Assembly (NCBI RefSeq): GCF_029931775.1
Contig: NC_079328.1
Location: 12,204,501 to 12,268,500 of the forward strand
Direction of reading: 5' to 3'
Origin: Euleptes europaea
Lineage: Eukaryota > Chordata > Lepidosauria > Squamata > Sphaerodactylidae
DNA length: 64,000 bases
A model generated the notes under the pieces. It saw nothing but the letters and a program-made list of their open reading frames with translations. It searched no databases and had not been told where the DNA came from. The position numbers and the translations under genes are program-made. Shown here piece after piece: positions 1-9,150 of this stretch (position 1 is its first letter; each line of letters opens with the position of its first letter).

Positions 1-106
1 TGACCGGCCCAAGGTTACCCAGCAAGCTTCGATGGCAGAGTGGGGATTCGATCCCAGGTCTCCCAGATCCTAGTCCAACACTCTAACCACTACACCACAC
101 TGGTAC
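1..106 (-). repeat. tRNA-derived SINE (AGTGGTTAGAGTG type), cut by window edge
   Basis: On the minus strand the sequence opens with a tRNA-like head: a box A-like GTGGTTAGAGTGTTGGACTA, then a box B-like GGATCGAATCCCC. The tail lies beyond the window start. Related copies are at 50.57 and 56.83 kb. Confidence 0.75.
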
Positions 107-402
107 ACACCCTTCCCCCACACAGGGAAGTGACAGCCATTTTGGAAGCCACCCTACTCCCAAAATTAGAACCATTCCCTCAATGTGATTTTAGTGGTTC
201 CGGCACCCTATTTTACACTTTATAAAAATGAATGGAAATAGGACTAATTTCCTAAGGACAGTGCCAAGGGCTCACACTCCGCCTTATCCTTACCCACAAT
301 ATTTTGCAAGCTCCCCTAAATAAATACCTTGCAGAGAGATACACCCTGTAGAACAAATGAGGATAATTAGCACCTGCGGGGGGAAGGGGGAAGGCTTTGG
401 AT
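107..402. other. Unassigned non-coding stretch
   Basis: No feature recognised. A short G-rich run precedes the hAT element at 403. Confidence 0.5.
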
Positions 403-583
403 CAGGGGTGTCACACATAAGGTCCGAGGGCTGGATCCAGACCCTTGAGAGTTCTTATCTGACCCGCGAGCCAGCCGAGGCAGCCACCACCCTCAATCTG
501 GGCTGGCGAGGCATGGCCCAGCCCAACCAAATGACATTTATGTCATATCCGGTCCTCGAAACGATAAGAGTTCGACACCCCTG
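403..583 (-). mobile_element. Short non-autonomous hAT (CAGGGGTGTC type)
   Basis: The ends are CAGGGGTGTC and GACACCCCTG, a perfect hAT-style inverted terminal repeat. Read on the minus strand, the body matches the cleaner copy at 58,882-59,063, sharing GGATATGACATAAATGTCA. The flanking octamers ctttggat and ccttagct agree at five of eight bases, which suggests an old insertion. Confidence 0.8.
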
Positions 584-1239
584 CCTTAGCTGATAAATAT
601 TCAGATGAAACTCCAAGCCTCCAGCTAATCTTTAAAATTATTCACCCGGTGGGGGATCACAAAAGTTCAAAATAAGAAAGGCTATATTACTATGGAGACA
701 AAACTTGCCCCTTCTGCTAGGACAGAAAAGTTCTCAAAGCGTGCAGTTGTCAAGTTTGTTAGCCATATGCTAATATTTGATGCCTCTCTCTTCTCCAGTA
801 TTCTCTGAAGATAAGCATTCTCACAAGTTAGTTGCCAAGGCCTTGACATTTCAGCTATTTGTTGGTTTGGACTATTTACAGTTAGGGATGCCAGGTCTCC
901 CACTATGGTAGGAGACCTCCCGGGCTTCCCATCCGTTGCCTGGCAATGCTCCCAAAACCGGCGGGGAAAATGGGAAGGGGGAACTGGGGTGGGTGCGCCA
1001 GCAAGTGACATCACTTCCAGTGATTCCCACCGGTTTCTCAGAGAGGCAGGAATGAATCTTCTACTTCTTCTCTCCTGGGCGGGAATCTCCCACTCATCCT
1101 CAGTTCAAAGACTTTCTGAGATATACTGAGACAGGAAGGAAAATTGCCCTACAAAAGCCACCTCCGAAGGGGGTGGAAGTACTCAATGGTAGATCAGAAC
1201 TAGCCATCTGTGCTGATGGGATGCTATCAAGGAAGCCAG
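584..1239. other. Mostly unassigned; possible TAGGGTTGCC-type hAT fragment near 883-1020
   Basis: At 883 the sequence TAGGGATGCCAGG resembles the 5' end of the hAT family common in this window. A GTGACATCACTTCC motif follows, as in the related stretch at 28.6 kb. The other end and a target duplication were not found. No gene is seen. Confidence 0.35.
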
Positions 1240-1780
1240 TATGACTAGCCTTGGGAGCTTTTTTCTCCTCTGGAGCCATTTTCATGCCTTTTTGGGGAGC
1301 GTTGCGTCCTATCTCCTTTTGGCCGCAATCGGCTCTCCCCTTATGTTCTCCTCCATTTTGCCGCGAGAGCGGCTGCTGGAGGGCTGATCATCCCGTCGAG
1401 GAAGGGCTGTGAGGAGGCCTGGGTCCAGGTCCTCCTCGGAGATACAGCTGTCTGTGCTGTATTCATTTCAGTCTGCCATCTTGTTTTGCCAGGAAAGGAG
1501 ACAATAGGAGAGGAAAGCTTGGCAGATAAGGAGAGAAGCAAGGAGAAAGGAGATAGAGAGGGCAAAAGTCACTTCAGCGGGGCAGAAGTAGAGGTAGGAT
1601 AGAGGTTTCCTAAGCTATCTAGAAAGACTGCAGTAGAGAGCTGCTGCAGAAGCTGTTCTCCCTATGCAAGGCAGGTAACAAACTGAGGAGGAGGAGGAGA
1701 TTCCCACCTAGGAGGGAGGAAGTGAAAGACTTGTTCCTGCCTCCCTGAGCAACCAGTGGGAATCACCCAACTTGCAAGAT
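1240..1780 (-). mobile_element. Probable remnant of a second DIRS-type element (terminal region and start of gag)
   Basis: The stretch at about 1650-1760 follows the same order of blocks as the right terminal region of the DIRS element at 13.06-13.18 kb: a GCTGNTCTCCC block, GGCAGG, AACAAACTGA or AACAAAACTGA, a GGAGG purine stretch and TCCTGCCTCCC. Further in on the minus strand, a Met-Ala-Asp start followed by the short motif DLDPGLL is shared with the gag-like region of the other element. It is a broken fragment with several breaks, lacks RT and recombinase parts, and appears considerably older than the copy at 7.5 kb. Confidence 0.45.
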
Positions 1781-2465
1781 ACCCTTCCCCTCAGAGCAAG
1801 AACAGGCAGTTGGATCCTGTGTTACACTGTCAATCAAGAGCCTTTCGCTCACCTAAGGCGCCTTCCTCCAGTCCAAGAGGTATGGTTTGCTGGTAGAAGG
1901 TGCCATCACTTGCAGAACAGGTTCACGATCTAACCATAGCTGTATTTTAGATATCAGACAAGTGCACAAAGAGTTGTCAAATGAAACCAATGAGATATTC
2001 CTGATTATTCTACAGCAAATTCAATCAGCCTCCCATAAAACCCAACATGCAGCTGTCTCTTGTTTTTTAAACCATGCCAACCATTGAAAGAAGTCATAAA
2101 CCAGACTGAAGCACCCCAACCATACGCTGGATTTCAGAAGACACTCTAACATGTTTAAATATATTTGAATATCACTTTTGCTAGGAGGAAGTCTGAAATT
2201 CATATCTGCATCACACTGAGATGTCCCAATCTTGAGGTTTCAACTTCTGCTATGAATATTATTTTACTTTAATTAATTTCTACATTTCAAAACCGCATAC
2301 TACTAAGAGGATGCCTTGAACAGTTTTGTTATTCCTGCCCAAGTAACCTTTTGTTCCTTGTGGTAAAATCATTTGCATGCTGGTTCAATGCAAACCCAAA
2401 CATCTGTGCCAGAAACCCAAGAAAACGAGCTGGGAAATGCTGAACACTAAACAGCAAGGAGGGAC
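1781..2465. other. Unassigned AT-rich stretch
   Basis: No coding or repeat signature recognised. Confidence 0.5.
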
Positions 2466-2545
2466 GACGTTTATTTATTTATTTTTTATTTGTTAGATTT
2501 ATAACCCTCCCTCCCCAGCCAAGGCCAGGCTCAGTTGGGTCCCGG
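2466..2545 (-). repeat. 3' tail of an interspersed repeat, (ATAAA)n type
   Basis: On the minus strand the sequence reads GAGCCTGGCCTTGGCTGGGG, then GGGAGGGTTATAAAT and an A-rich ATAAATAAATAAA end. It resembles the ends of the repeats at 5.28 and 48.26 kb (CTGAGCCCA then ATAAATGCAATAAA). The parent family was not identified but is LINE-like. Confidence 0.5.
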
Positions 2546-3965
2546 AGGACGTATTTTGGAAGGAGAAAGGTAAGCCTCCCATCTCGGCATCAGGTGCCAA
2601 GCTGGGGTGTTTTGGAACAGGAGGTGACTGCTTTGTGGTTCCTAGACCAAGTAATCTGATAGAGTGACCCTTCCACGTTAAGCTCCAGTATTGCTCGGGC
2701 TGGCAGATGGTAGCCAGATTTTCTGACCAAGCGGCCTTTAGGCTTAAAGAGAATTTCAGATTTCCACTCCCTCTGGATGAAAGCAGTGGCAACCTTTACG
2801 TCCGCTTCAAGCAGAGCAAGGCTAAGCCGAGGACCCAGAGCCCCGTGCCCTTATAATAACCCACACAATTCTTTGGGTATTTGTACTAGAACCAATGTGA
2901 GCAAAAATGTTGCCTACCACACTTTGGATGAATACCCTTTCTTAACTGACGGTCCTCTTATGCAGGTGAACTGTTCTGGCTTTCCTCCATAGATGGCTGA
3001 TTGCGTAAAGCCGAGCTGAAACAAAATTTCCCACACACTTGTGAAAAAATCAGTAAAATTTCAAAATTCAGCTTGTAGAATTTCAGGTTTCAGTTTTGAA
3101 GTTGTGACTGAGGGGGTTAACTTTTTTTTAAGCAAGGCACTGTTAAATATCAACTCACAACACCGTAATTTCTAAAAAAATTAAATCCAACCGTGTACTT
3201 GACAACATTCAAATTAGGATTGCGTTTCTGCAAGTATAAATCAGGAAACTTTGCTTGAAGATGTCCCATCCCCCATCCCCGCTTCCCAAAAAGAATTCAT
3301 TCACACTGTTATGCAAAATGTGCACCATCTCCCCAGGAATGGTTTCTTCTTCCCTACCACAGACAATGGAAGGACGTGTTTTTTTCAAGGAAGTTGTATC
3401 TGTTTGCTACGTGACCTGCACCATTTCCACAAGGGTTATCTATCCCGGGTTTAGTGCTGTTGGGGAAGGGTTTTTCCTGCTTGCCCACAGCATCGAGATG
3501 GATTCCTTCACCTCGTAGGGTTTGCCTGGTTTTCACTGATCTTTCCCAAACCTGCTTTGCTGCAAAATTTTGAGAAAGATCACAACAAAGCCTAGATGGC
3601 TTCCATGTGGGTAGGAAAGTTCAGATTTTCCCAATCCCACACACCTCGCATATTTCCCCCCATAATGGCCATATTCCCCACCACCACCATTGGGAAGGGC
3701 TCTAAAAACTGTTAAATCTACAACAGCTCTATATAATTACAATAATATGTGTAACAAGTTCTCTGAATTCCCAGCTTTAATTTAAAAAAAAGTCTCTAGC
3801 ATTTTCGTTGCTGAGATATACCTTTCCTTTTATACATTTCCCTTTATATCCTCACAATGAAAGGGGCTACAGAGTTTTTAAAAGTAAAAGATGGGAATTC
3901 AGAGAACCTGTCACCACATATTGTGACAACATTGTATTGATATAACATTATTTAACACCCAACTA
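2546..3965. other. Unassigned non-coding stretch
   Basis: AT-rich intergenic or intronic-looking DNA. The short open frames show no recognisable domain. Confidence 0.5.
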
Positions 3966-4420
3966 TCAGACCTCACTGGGGAGAAAGATGAGATATAAAA
4001 GGTGAGATATAAAATAAATAAATGCCTTTTTTAAAAACCCTGGCATGCATGGTGGGCAAATAGCCTCTGCCTGGGGGGTACAGGGCAGCGAAAATATGGC
4101 GGAAACAGTCACGAGGAAGCCCCATTTCCTGCTGCGTTGCACTGTCAGCAACACCAGCAACAAGGAAACGACATATACCTGGTCTCCGTGAAAAAAACAC
4201 CCTAATGTAGCTGTTATGTAATTAGCATTGTAGTAGGCATCATAAGCATTACACTACAGCATATTTAAAATAACAGAGTGGGGTAGGGGGTGTACATATT
4301 TTTCTCTTTTCCTCTATCTTAGCCTCAAAACAGCCCTGTGAGATAGGTTAGGCTGAGTGTCTGGCCCAATGACCTACCTAGTAAGTTTCATGGCAATCTC
4401 GGGTGTGAATATGGGTCTTT
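3966..4420. repeat. Two degraded SINE pieces
   Basis: At about 3970-4022 there is a tail of the CACTGGGGAGAAAG...ATATAAAATAAATAAAT type (plus strand). At about 4310-4420 the sequence runs CAGCCCTGTGAGATAGGTTA and TGGCCCAATGACC, as in the body of the minus-strand tRNA SINEs. Both are weak. Confidence 0.4.
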
Positions 4421-5275
4421 AGTTGAGCAACTTAATTCAATGGGTAGAACCCCTTGGGTATGCAGGTCATCAGCAGCACCCCAGACCATGCTGGCAACCT
4501 GGGACAGATCTCTGCCCAAGCAACAGAGGGCCTGCCAGGGCCAACAGCACAAGTGAAGGCAGCGGGCATTGCTTATGCCCATCACCCCTCCCAGACTTGC
4601 ACTGCTACCAGTCAAGTCCAGGATGAATTCCCGAGGTGACACCCATGGGCTTAGCTTGCGCAGGGCATGTCTGGCCAAGAACAACCCTTCTCACTCTGAG
4701 GCGGAGGGCATCTTGGGAGACAGATGGGTGATTCCTTTCTGGTTCTAAGGTAGGCAGGAACTAGTAAAACTTTTCCCCACTTCCCGCCTGGAATCGCCCT
4801 CTGTCTCCAGTTTTCTTCCTGCCTCACTAAGGTAAGGCAGCTCCTGAGGTTGCTCCGCTGCAACCTTACCAACATGTGCTTCAGGACCCTGCTGACTTCT
4901 CGTACCCCCATTTTGTTTTCCAGCACACCAACACTTCTCACGGGTAGACATTGCTTTCTTCTGGGACTTGAGCCAAAGAAGGTGGCCTACCCTTGCTCTC
5001 ACCATGTCACCACAAAAAGTACCTTTGTGAGGATATTTAAAGAGAAGTCTACAAGCACATTTAAGCAGGCCACATGCCGGCTGGAAAATTCATTCTGGGA
5101 TGACACGTCAATACAGCAGCACTTTCTAGGTCTCTGTGAGGGTCCAACAGGAGACAGCGTAATGATGGCAAGATCGTGGGCAGCAACAACAGCTTCTTCT
5201 TCCTTGTGCCTCTTATTTTATCATCCAGCCCGATGAAACTATCTGGAGACCTCAAAGAGACCTGAGGGCAGCTGC
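4421..5275. other. Unassigned non-coding stretch
   Basis: Open frames of 96-130 residues occur on both strands here, but they overlap each other and show no domain or coding bias I recognise. Confidence 0.5.
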
Positions 5276-5551
5276 AAGTCTTTCCCATTTTCATCATTTG
5301 CTGGCCTCCCCATCGCCCCCCCCCCAACTTGGGGATCCACTGTTGACCAGGCCTGTTTAGTGTTTTAGTGGCTGTAAACGAAGGAAATGCCATCTTACTT
5401 AATGTATAATGAAAAATGGTTTTAAAGTACGTTTTAAGATATGTTTTAACCAATGTTTTATGACGTTTGAAGTATGATGTTTGTTGTGACCCCGCTCTGA
5501 GCCCAACTTGCAGGAAAGGGTGGGATAGAAATGCAATAAATAAATAAATGC
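5276..5551 (+). repeat. Interspersed repeat with (ATAAA)n tail
   Basis: It shares GCTGGCCTCCCCATC, a C-run, GGGGATCCACTG, TGTTTTATGA, TTGTGACCC..CTCTGAGCCCA and ATGCAATAAATAAATAAAT with the copy at 48.26-48.47 kb. Probably the 3' end of a LINE. Family not named. Confidence 0.65.
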
Positions 5552-6060
5552 TTCCATGCTGTTCTGTCTTATTTCGTTGGTCTTCAAAAAGGACATTACA
5601 AACATTTGGCTTTTGGATTTCTTTGGACCAAGGGAGCTTCAGCCATTTGCACTAATTTGCATTTGCCAAAGGAACTCACAGTACAGGATAAAGTATGGAT
5701 CCGAGGCAAAACTGAGCACACAGCAGCCTTTGTCTTGCTTATATTAAAGAAGCCGCATCAATCCAATCTTGACCCATTCGGCAATGAGCTCTGGCTGGCA
5801 GGCTGACGCAGAGCCGGAGACAAGGGGTATCTGTCTTGCCGCCTGCCAGGAACATAGAAGTGCACCAGTGCTCGGGGTGAAGCTCATGCTGGGTGCAGAG
5901 GCAGGTGGGGTTCGACTGATGTAGGCACTGGCAAAGATGCCAACCGACCAGACAGAAACGAACTTGGCTTGCTCTTGTGCCTCCCAGCTACTCACAGGGG
6001 TGTTGTGAGGATAATGTGCCAGTTTAGAAAAGAGACGGCTAAGGGGGGGGGGACACAATA
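5552..6060. other. Unassigned non-coding stretch
   Basis: No gene or repeat recognised. Confidence 0.45.
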
Positions 6061-6436
6061 CAGGTTTATAAAATTATGCATGGGGTAGAGAGAACTGACA
6101 AAGAAAACATTTTCTCCCTCTCCCCAAATACTAGAACTTAATGGCACTCAATGAAGCTGGTGGGCAGTAGATTCAGGATGGACAAAAGGAAATCGTTCTT
6201 TACACAGTGAGCGATTCAAATGTAGAATTTAGCTGCCAAGAGGATGTAGTGATGGCCACAGCCATAGATGGCTTTAAAAGGGGATTAGACAGATTCACAG
6301 AGGAGAGGTCTATCAGTGGCTACTAGCCCTGATGACTAAAGGGAACCTCCAGAGACAGCAAACCTCCAAATCCCAGTGTGAGGAGGCAAGGTTAGGGGAA
6401 GGCCTCAGCCTCTATGCTATCTTTTGGACCTCACAA

Positions 6437-6620
6437 GACCATAAGAAAGGCCCTGCTGGATCAGACCAAGGCCCATCAAGTCCAGCAGTCTGTTCACACG
6501 GTGGCCAACCAGGTGCCTCTAGGAAGCCCACAAGCAAGACGACTGCAGCAGTGTTATCCTGCCTGTGTTCCACGGCACCGAATAAAATGGGCATGCCCCT
6601 CTGATACTGGAGAGAATAGG
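6437..6620 (-). mobile_element. CR1-like 3' fragment nested in another CR1-like copy
   Basis: On the minus strand it ends TGGGCCTTGGTCTGATCCAG then CAGGGCCTTTCTTATGG. It matches the 3' UTR of the copies at 16.4, 37.6 and 51.8 kb. It is 5' truncated and sits inside a plus-strand copy of a sister subfamily. Confidence 0.75.
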
Positions 6621-6696
6621 AACTGGTTGGCAACTGGTAGGAACGCCAGAGAAACTGGTTGGCCACTGTGTGAGACAAGATGCTGGACTTCTAGAC

Positions 6697-6924
6697 TAGG
6701 GCGTCTTAGACTTTTTCCACTCATGACCCCTTTTCGCCCGAGAAATTTTTACGTGATCCCAGGTATATAGGTATATAAAATAGGTATACAAGACAAGGGA
6801 TTACTGATAATAAATAATAAAGAAATTTATTTTTAAACAATTCTTTGGTGTGTTTTTTTTGCGAACCCAACATTCAGTGATGTGACCCCATATGGGGTTG
6901 CCACCCATAGCGTAAGAAGCTTTG
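6697..6924. mobile_element. Short non-autonomous hAT, 228 bp
   Basis: It is flanked by a perfect 8-bp duplication, ttctagac, at 6689-6696 and 6925-6932. Ends are GGCGTCTTAGAC and GCGTAAGAAGC. The body has CCACTCATGACCCC and TGTGACCCCATATGGGG, typical of hAT short elements. It interrupts the CR1-like 3' end, which continues with ttctagac and the GGTCTGATCCAGCAGG motif. Confidence 0.85.
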
Positions 6925-6979
6925 TTCTAGACGAACCACTGGTCTGATCCAGCAGGCTCTTCTTATGTTCTTATATCAT

Positions 6980-7060
6980 GTTGAAATGGGGAGAAGGCTG
7001 TAAGCCACTTTAGGTCCCCACTGGGGAGAAAGGCCGGACATAAAGCAAGTAAATTAATAG
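6980..7060 (+). repeat. SINE 3'-end remnant
   Basis: GTAAGCCACTTTAGGTCCCC, then ACTGGGGAGAAAGGCCGGAC and ATAAAGCAAGTAAATTAA: the usual end of the AGTGGTTAGAG tRNA SINE group. The head is missing. Confidence 0.55.
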
Positions 7061-7473
7061 AAATCAGGAAGTGAAACCTTTCACTTCAAGGAGACCAATG
7101 CCGATCAACATCTACAAAGCAAACAAAGGCAGAGGGGCCGGTAAGCATGTTGGCAGGAAGAAGTGAGGCCAGCTGCCGTTCTTAGGTTACAATTTCGTGT
7201 GAAAGGTAATCTAATACTCAGGTGGCCCCACGGCAAACAGGATCTGGCCCATACGATCTGTGTGCTTTTGACAAGGAAACTCGCCTCGATCTATACATTG
7301 CAAGACATCGGAACTGGTGAGAACTGCCAGCATCACTCTCAGACCCAAAGCAGACAATGCTATCGACGAGTCCCTCTACACCAGCAGACATTTAGCGTAA
7401 GGAACTGGTCCGCAGCGCTGGCCAGTTTCAGATGCTTATCAGGCCACGAGCACAACCCGTGCACCACATGAGA
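7061..7473. other. Unassigned flank of the DIRS element
   Basis: No repeat or gene recognised. The DIRS insertion starts at the GAGAACGAG at 7474. Confidence 0.5.
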
Positions 7474-7512
7474 GAGAACGAGCCTTGGCTACTTACCGTG
7501 AAGGCTTCTTCT

Positions 7513-7629
7513 GCTCAGAGGGACGAAGGACATCTATAGAATGGGTGTTTTCCGTTCCTCGTTCTCCGGGAGGCAGGACTCAAAACTCAACTTCCTGTCC
7601 CTTGAGGGAAACGCCCCTCCTTTCAGTTT
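7513..7629. repeat. DIRS left inverted terminal repeat
   Basis: Nearly perfect inverted copy of 13,104-13,218. The shared core runs from GCTCAGAGGG through CCATTCTATAG (in inverse) to AAACTGAAAGG. The outer 39 bases (7474-7512) are absent from the right end, an asymmetry normal in DIRS elements. Confidence 0.93.
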
Positions 7630-7844
7630 AAAGACTTTCCGAGTAAATACATTTCAAGTTGGATAGGTAAACATAAATATTAAAGATGGAGGATAACCAC
7701 CTGAATAACGACAGAAACTAAGAACGTGCAACTATCTAAGAACGTGCAACTATCACAGGGTTTAGGAGGAGACCCTGTAGTGTAGAGCATTAAGGAACTG
7801 TCTGCTAACTGCCAATCGAGTTGATAGGACGTCTGGGTGGGCCA

Positions 7845-7937
7845 GATGTCCTTCGTCCCTCTGAGCAGAAGAAGCCTTCACGGTAAGTAGCCAAGGCTCG
7901 TTCTCGCTCAGAGGGAGAAGGACATCTGTAGAATGGG
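7845..7937. repeat. DIRS internal complementary region
   Basis: Bases 7845-7905 are the reverse complement of the element's left outer end (7474-7535). Bases 7901-7937 are the reverse complement of its right outer end (13,188-13,224), with a single mismatch. The two overlap by the five bases TTCTC. This is the family's template for joining the ends into a circle during replication. Confidence 0.92.
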
Positions 7938-7969
7938 ACATACAAGAGCTGTCCCGGCCCGGGTAGGGT

Positions 7970-9150
7970 TTAGACGTCCTGGAGTATACTTTGTAAGATG
8001 CGCCTGCCGAAGGCGGCGTCCGCAGAGGCGTATACGTTTAACTTATAGTGGCGCACGAATGTGGAAATGGAGGACCAGGTCGCGGCCTTGCATATTTCCT
8101 CCAGTGGGGCTCCCCTATCGAAGGCGGTGGAGGTGGCCGCGCTCCTGACTGAGTGGGCTGTGACCCCTGAAGGAATGGGAAGGTTGCTTTCTCTGTATGC
8201 CTGTGAGATGCAATGTGTGATGGTTCTGCTGATGGATGCCCTAGACATAGGTTTGCCCTTGTTAGGGGCTGTGAGATTAATGAATAGTGAATCAGAGTTT
8301 CTGATCGCTTTCGTGCGTTCTATGTATATATGGAGGGCTCTTCTAAGGTCTAGGGAGTGCCAGGCCTTTTCCGTTATGGTCTTAGGTTTAGGACAGAAGG
8401 AAGGCAAGACTAGCTCTTGCTCCCTGTGAAACTGACTGTTGCGTTTTGGGATAAAGGAAGGATCTGGTCTAAGGACTACTTTGTCCTTGTGGAAAATGCA
8501 AAGGTTTGGTCTAACTGACAGGGCCCCCAGCTCTGATACTCGGCGGGCCGAAGTGACCGCTGTTAGGAATAGGGTTTTCATGCGTAGCCACTTTAGACCT
8601 ATCTGAGTGAGTGGTTCAAATGGTGGTTTAGTGAGGGCCGTGAGGACGGTATGGAGGCTCCATGAGGGGAATCTGTGTTTGACTGGAGGTGAGGCAAGGC
8701 TGACCCCTCGCAGGAAGGACTTAATGTGGGGATGTTTGTTTAGAGAATATCCGGAAACTTTTGGAACTATAGTTGCGATGGCTGCTAATTGTCTGCGGAG
8801 AGTGGATGGCGCCAGACCCTGAACGCGACCGTCCTGGAGAAAGGCTAGAATGCCGACTGCGCGTGGTTTCAGGGGGTTTCGGTGTTTCCGTCTACACCAG
8901 CGAGCGAAGGCTTTCCATGTGGTGTTGTAAATCCGTTGGGTAGATGGCCGTCTGGCCGCAAGAATGGTGGACACGATCTTGGGGTTGTAACCCTTGTCTA
9001 ACAGTCTGCTCCGTTCAATAGCCATGCGGTTAATTGAAACCAATTCGGGTCCGGGTGGCAAATCGGGCCCTGTATCAGAAGGTCTGGTCTGTCCGGGAGC
9101 CTCCAGTGGTTGTGTCTGGACAGTTCTATCAGAGACGGGAACCATGGACG
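7970..9150 (-). CDS. DIRS tyrosine recombinase domain
   Basis: The C-terminal part of a long minus-strand frame encodes a tyrosine recombinase that would integrate the circular DNA copy. Visible features: an N-terminal SAM-like core-binding part with RRPSTQRIY and APSTLRRQLAAIA, the first catalytic arginine in TSARRVSELGAL, the His-x-x-Arg box in HSVRSAATSTA, and the likely nucleophile tyrosine in FVRHYKLNV near the C-terminus. The frame stays open upstream to 10,840 only because it overlaps the RT gene; that upstream part has no recombinase features. Overlap of RT and recombinase frames is a known DIRS trait. Confidence 0.9.

Larger units (their letters stand above)
6061..6975 (+). mobile_element. 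CR1-like LINE 3' fragment, interrupted twice
   Basis: The fragment begins with the degraded C-terminal end of the LINE ORF2 (TTTATAAAATTATGCATGG..., equivalent to the copy at 51.6 kb). It continues into the 3' UTR, which ends TGGTCTGATCCAGCAGG then CTTCTTATGTTCTTAT, the octamer tail of this CR1 subfamily. It is split by a minus-strand fragment of a related subfamily (about 6437-6620) and by a 228-bp hAT element (6697-6924). Confidence 0.75.

Noticed and set aside
4651-5453. Possible exons from overlapping frames of 86-130 residues
   Set aside because: Conflicting strands and phases, no recognised domain and no splice-site support.
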